A DNA stretch of 64,000 nucleotides from Patagioenas fasciata (Eukaryota; Chordata; Aves; Columbiformes; Columbidae): the NCBI RefSeq assembly GCF_037038585.1, contig NC_092522.1:47715661-47779660 (forward strand). Reading direction: 5' to 3'. Below the pieces are notes generated by a model. It was not told the origin of the DNA and made no database searches. It was given only the letters and a program-made list of their open reading frames with translations. This document shows, piece by piece, positions 63,213 through 64,000 of this stretch. Positions within the stretch are counted from its first letter, which is position 1. The number at the start of each line of letters is the position of its first letter. Position numbers and translations under genes: made by a program.

Positions 63213-64000
63213 GAAAAAATCTAAGTGCTGAAGTACTATCATAATTCCATGCTTTTCACACCTTTCTCACCAATATTATTACTATACATTGATGAAAGTT
63301 TAGAAATTTATTCACTGAAAGCTCCTAATTGTCACAAGCATGCCACTTTCTTCTTACAACTCTAGTTATTAAGATGAGGGGGAGAGGTGATACCAGGACA
63401 TCCATAACCCTATTTTACTTTTTCAAAACACCATCCTCCTTTTAACAAGCAGACAACCTGATCTGTATACTCAATGATAACTACTTTTAGGACGAGCATT
63501 GTCTGTTTGAAATCAGTCAGGAAGCACCAAAATAAGATCAAGTAAATTATTAAGTGTCATTATTGACATCAACTGATTATATTTCCCTTAATAGAAAGAA
63601 TGCTCTTTTAAGGAAGAAAAAAAAAAAAAGGCACAAAGCATTGCATCTTTTATAGTAGTCTCAATGCACTGCCAAGACTCAAAGCCCTCTAGTTGGACTA
63701 ATTTTAGGGCGATTCTTTCAAAGCTTTTCTTATTCGGGAAACCTTTTGTCATTCATTTCAGTGAGGCACATTCAGATCACCACAGCCCAGCTTTTCAGCA
63801 CAAATGCCTGCACCCATCCTTTACCAGCAGGCTGCCCACCACAATCTTATGTGAAAAGCAAGTGCTGTAAAGATAAGTCCTTATAAAAACTATGGCCAAA
63901 GGAATGCTTCCTCGAGCTTTTCAAAATACCAGTTAAAATTGCTATTTGGAAGCAAGTAAGCATTATTCTTTTAGTCTTTCACGTGCAAACGTTAAACCGA

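Larger units (their letters stand above)
36839..64000 (-). other. KCNK1: KCNK1 intron 1, 3' part (continues beyond the window)
   Basis: Everything from the exon 2 acceptor to the window edge is read as intron 1. A first coding exon (initiator Met, M1, the cap helices, and the TTG of the pore 1 filter) should be GC-rich and sit beside a CpG island. Neither that peptide nor any CpG-dense block occurs here. Recognisable content is the CR1 cluster at 38401-41092, a CR1 fragment at 46403-46692, an unidentified protein-like frame at 42593-42850, A/C-rich tracts (39733, 47958, 49263, and T/G at 58523) and scattered poly-A runs. The stretches 36839-38400, 41093-42592, 42851-46402 and 46693-64000 otherwise show nothing I can name. 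Confidence 0.8.
46693..64000. other. Intron 1, distal part, no recognised exon
   Basis: This is 17 kb of AT-rich DNA. It holds low-complexity tracts at 47958, 49263 and 58523, A-runs at 49620-49633, 63195-63212 and 63619-63630, and no CR1 I could recognise. No splice-bounded frame matches the N-terminus of TWIK-1, and there is no CpG-dense block. Confidence 0.65.

Overview
The window looks like bird nuclear DNA. It is AT-rich and CpG-poor, and it holds one recognisable split gene in a large non-coding background. Every mobile element I could recognise belongs to the CR1 LINE clade. These range from badly decayed copies of the kind shared across amniotes to one copy that still has a long open frame and the usual avian-style CR1 3' end. 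No mammalian SINE, bacterial operon, CRISPR array or rRNA was seen. A crocodilian or turtle is not formally excluded, and the species cannot be named from this sequence alone.

The gene is KCNK1 (TWIK-1, a two-pore-domain K+ channel), transcribed on the minus strand. Coding exon 2 is at 36443-36838 and the terminal coding exon 3 at 33286-33545, separated by a 2.9 kb intron. Together they encode residues 120-336 in mammalian numbering: the end of the first pore filter, M2, M3, the second pore loop, M4 and the cytosolic tail. A long 3' UTR runs to a canonical AATAAA at 30841-30846 with a GU-rich downstream element. Exon 1 (N-terminus, M1, cap domain, most of pore 1) was not found, so intron 1 must continue past position 64000, making it more than 27 kb.

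Layout: 1 to about 30820 is gene-free flank downstream of KCNK1, with CR1 remnants at 1448, 10256, 11180 and 20845 and a possible homeodomain/POU enhancer near 27100-27430. From 30820 to 33285 is the 3' UTR, which contains an old sense-orientation CR1 piece and a 119-nt G-free tract (GU-rich in the mRNA). From 33286 to 36838 are the two coding exons and intron 2. From 36839 to 64000 is intron 1, with a cluster of three CR1 layers at 38401-41092, another CR1 piece at 46403 and several A/C-rich low-complexity tracts.

The points most worth following up are: a protein-like open frame of about 85 codons at 42593-42850, flanked by consensus-like splice sites, that I could not identify; an Ile-to-Met change in the TWIK-1 di-isoleucine endocytosis motif; and the 3' UTR, whose composition has been altered by a CR1 copy and a low-complexity tract. 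No clearly new multi-gene system was found.
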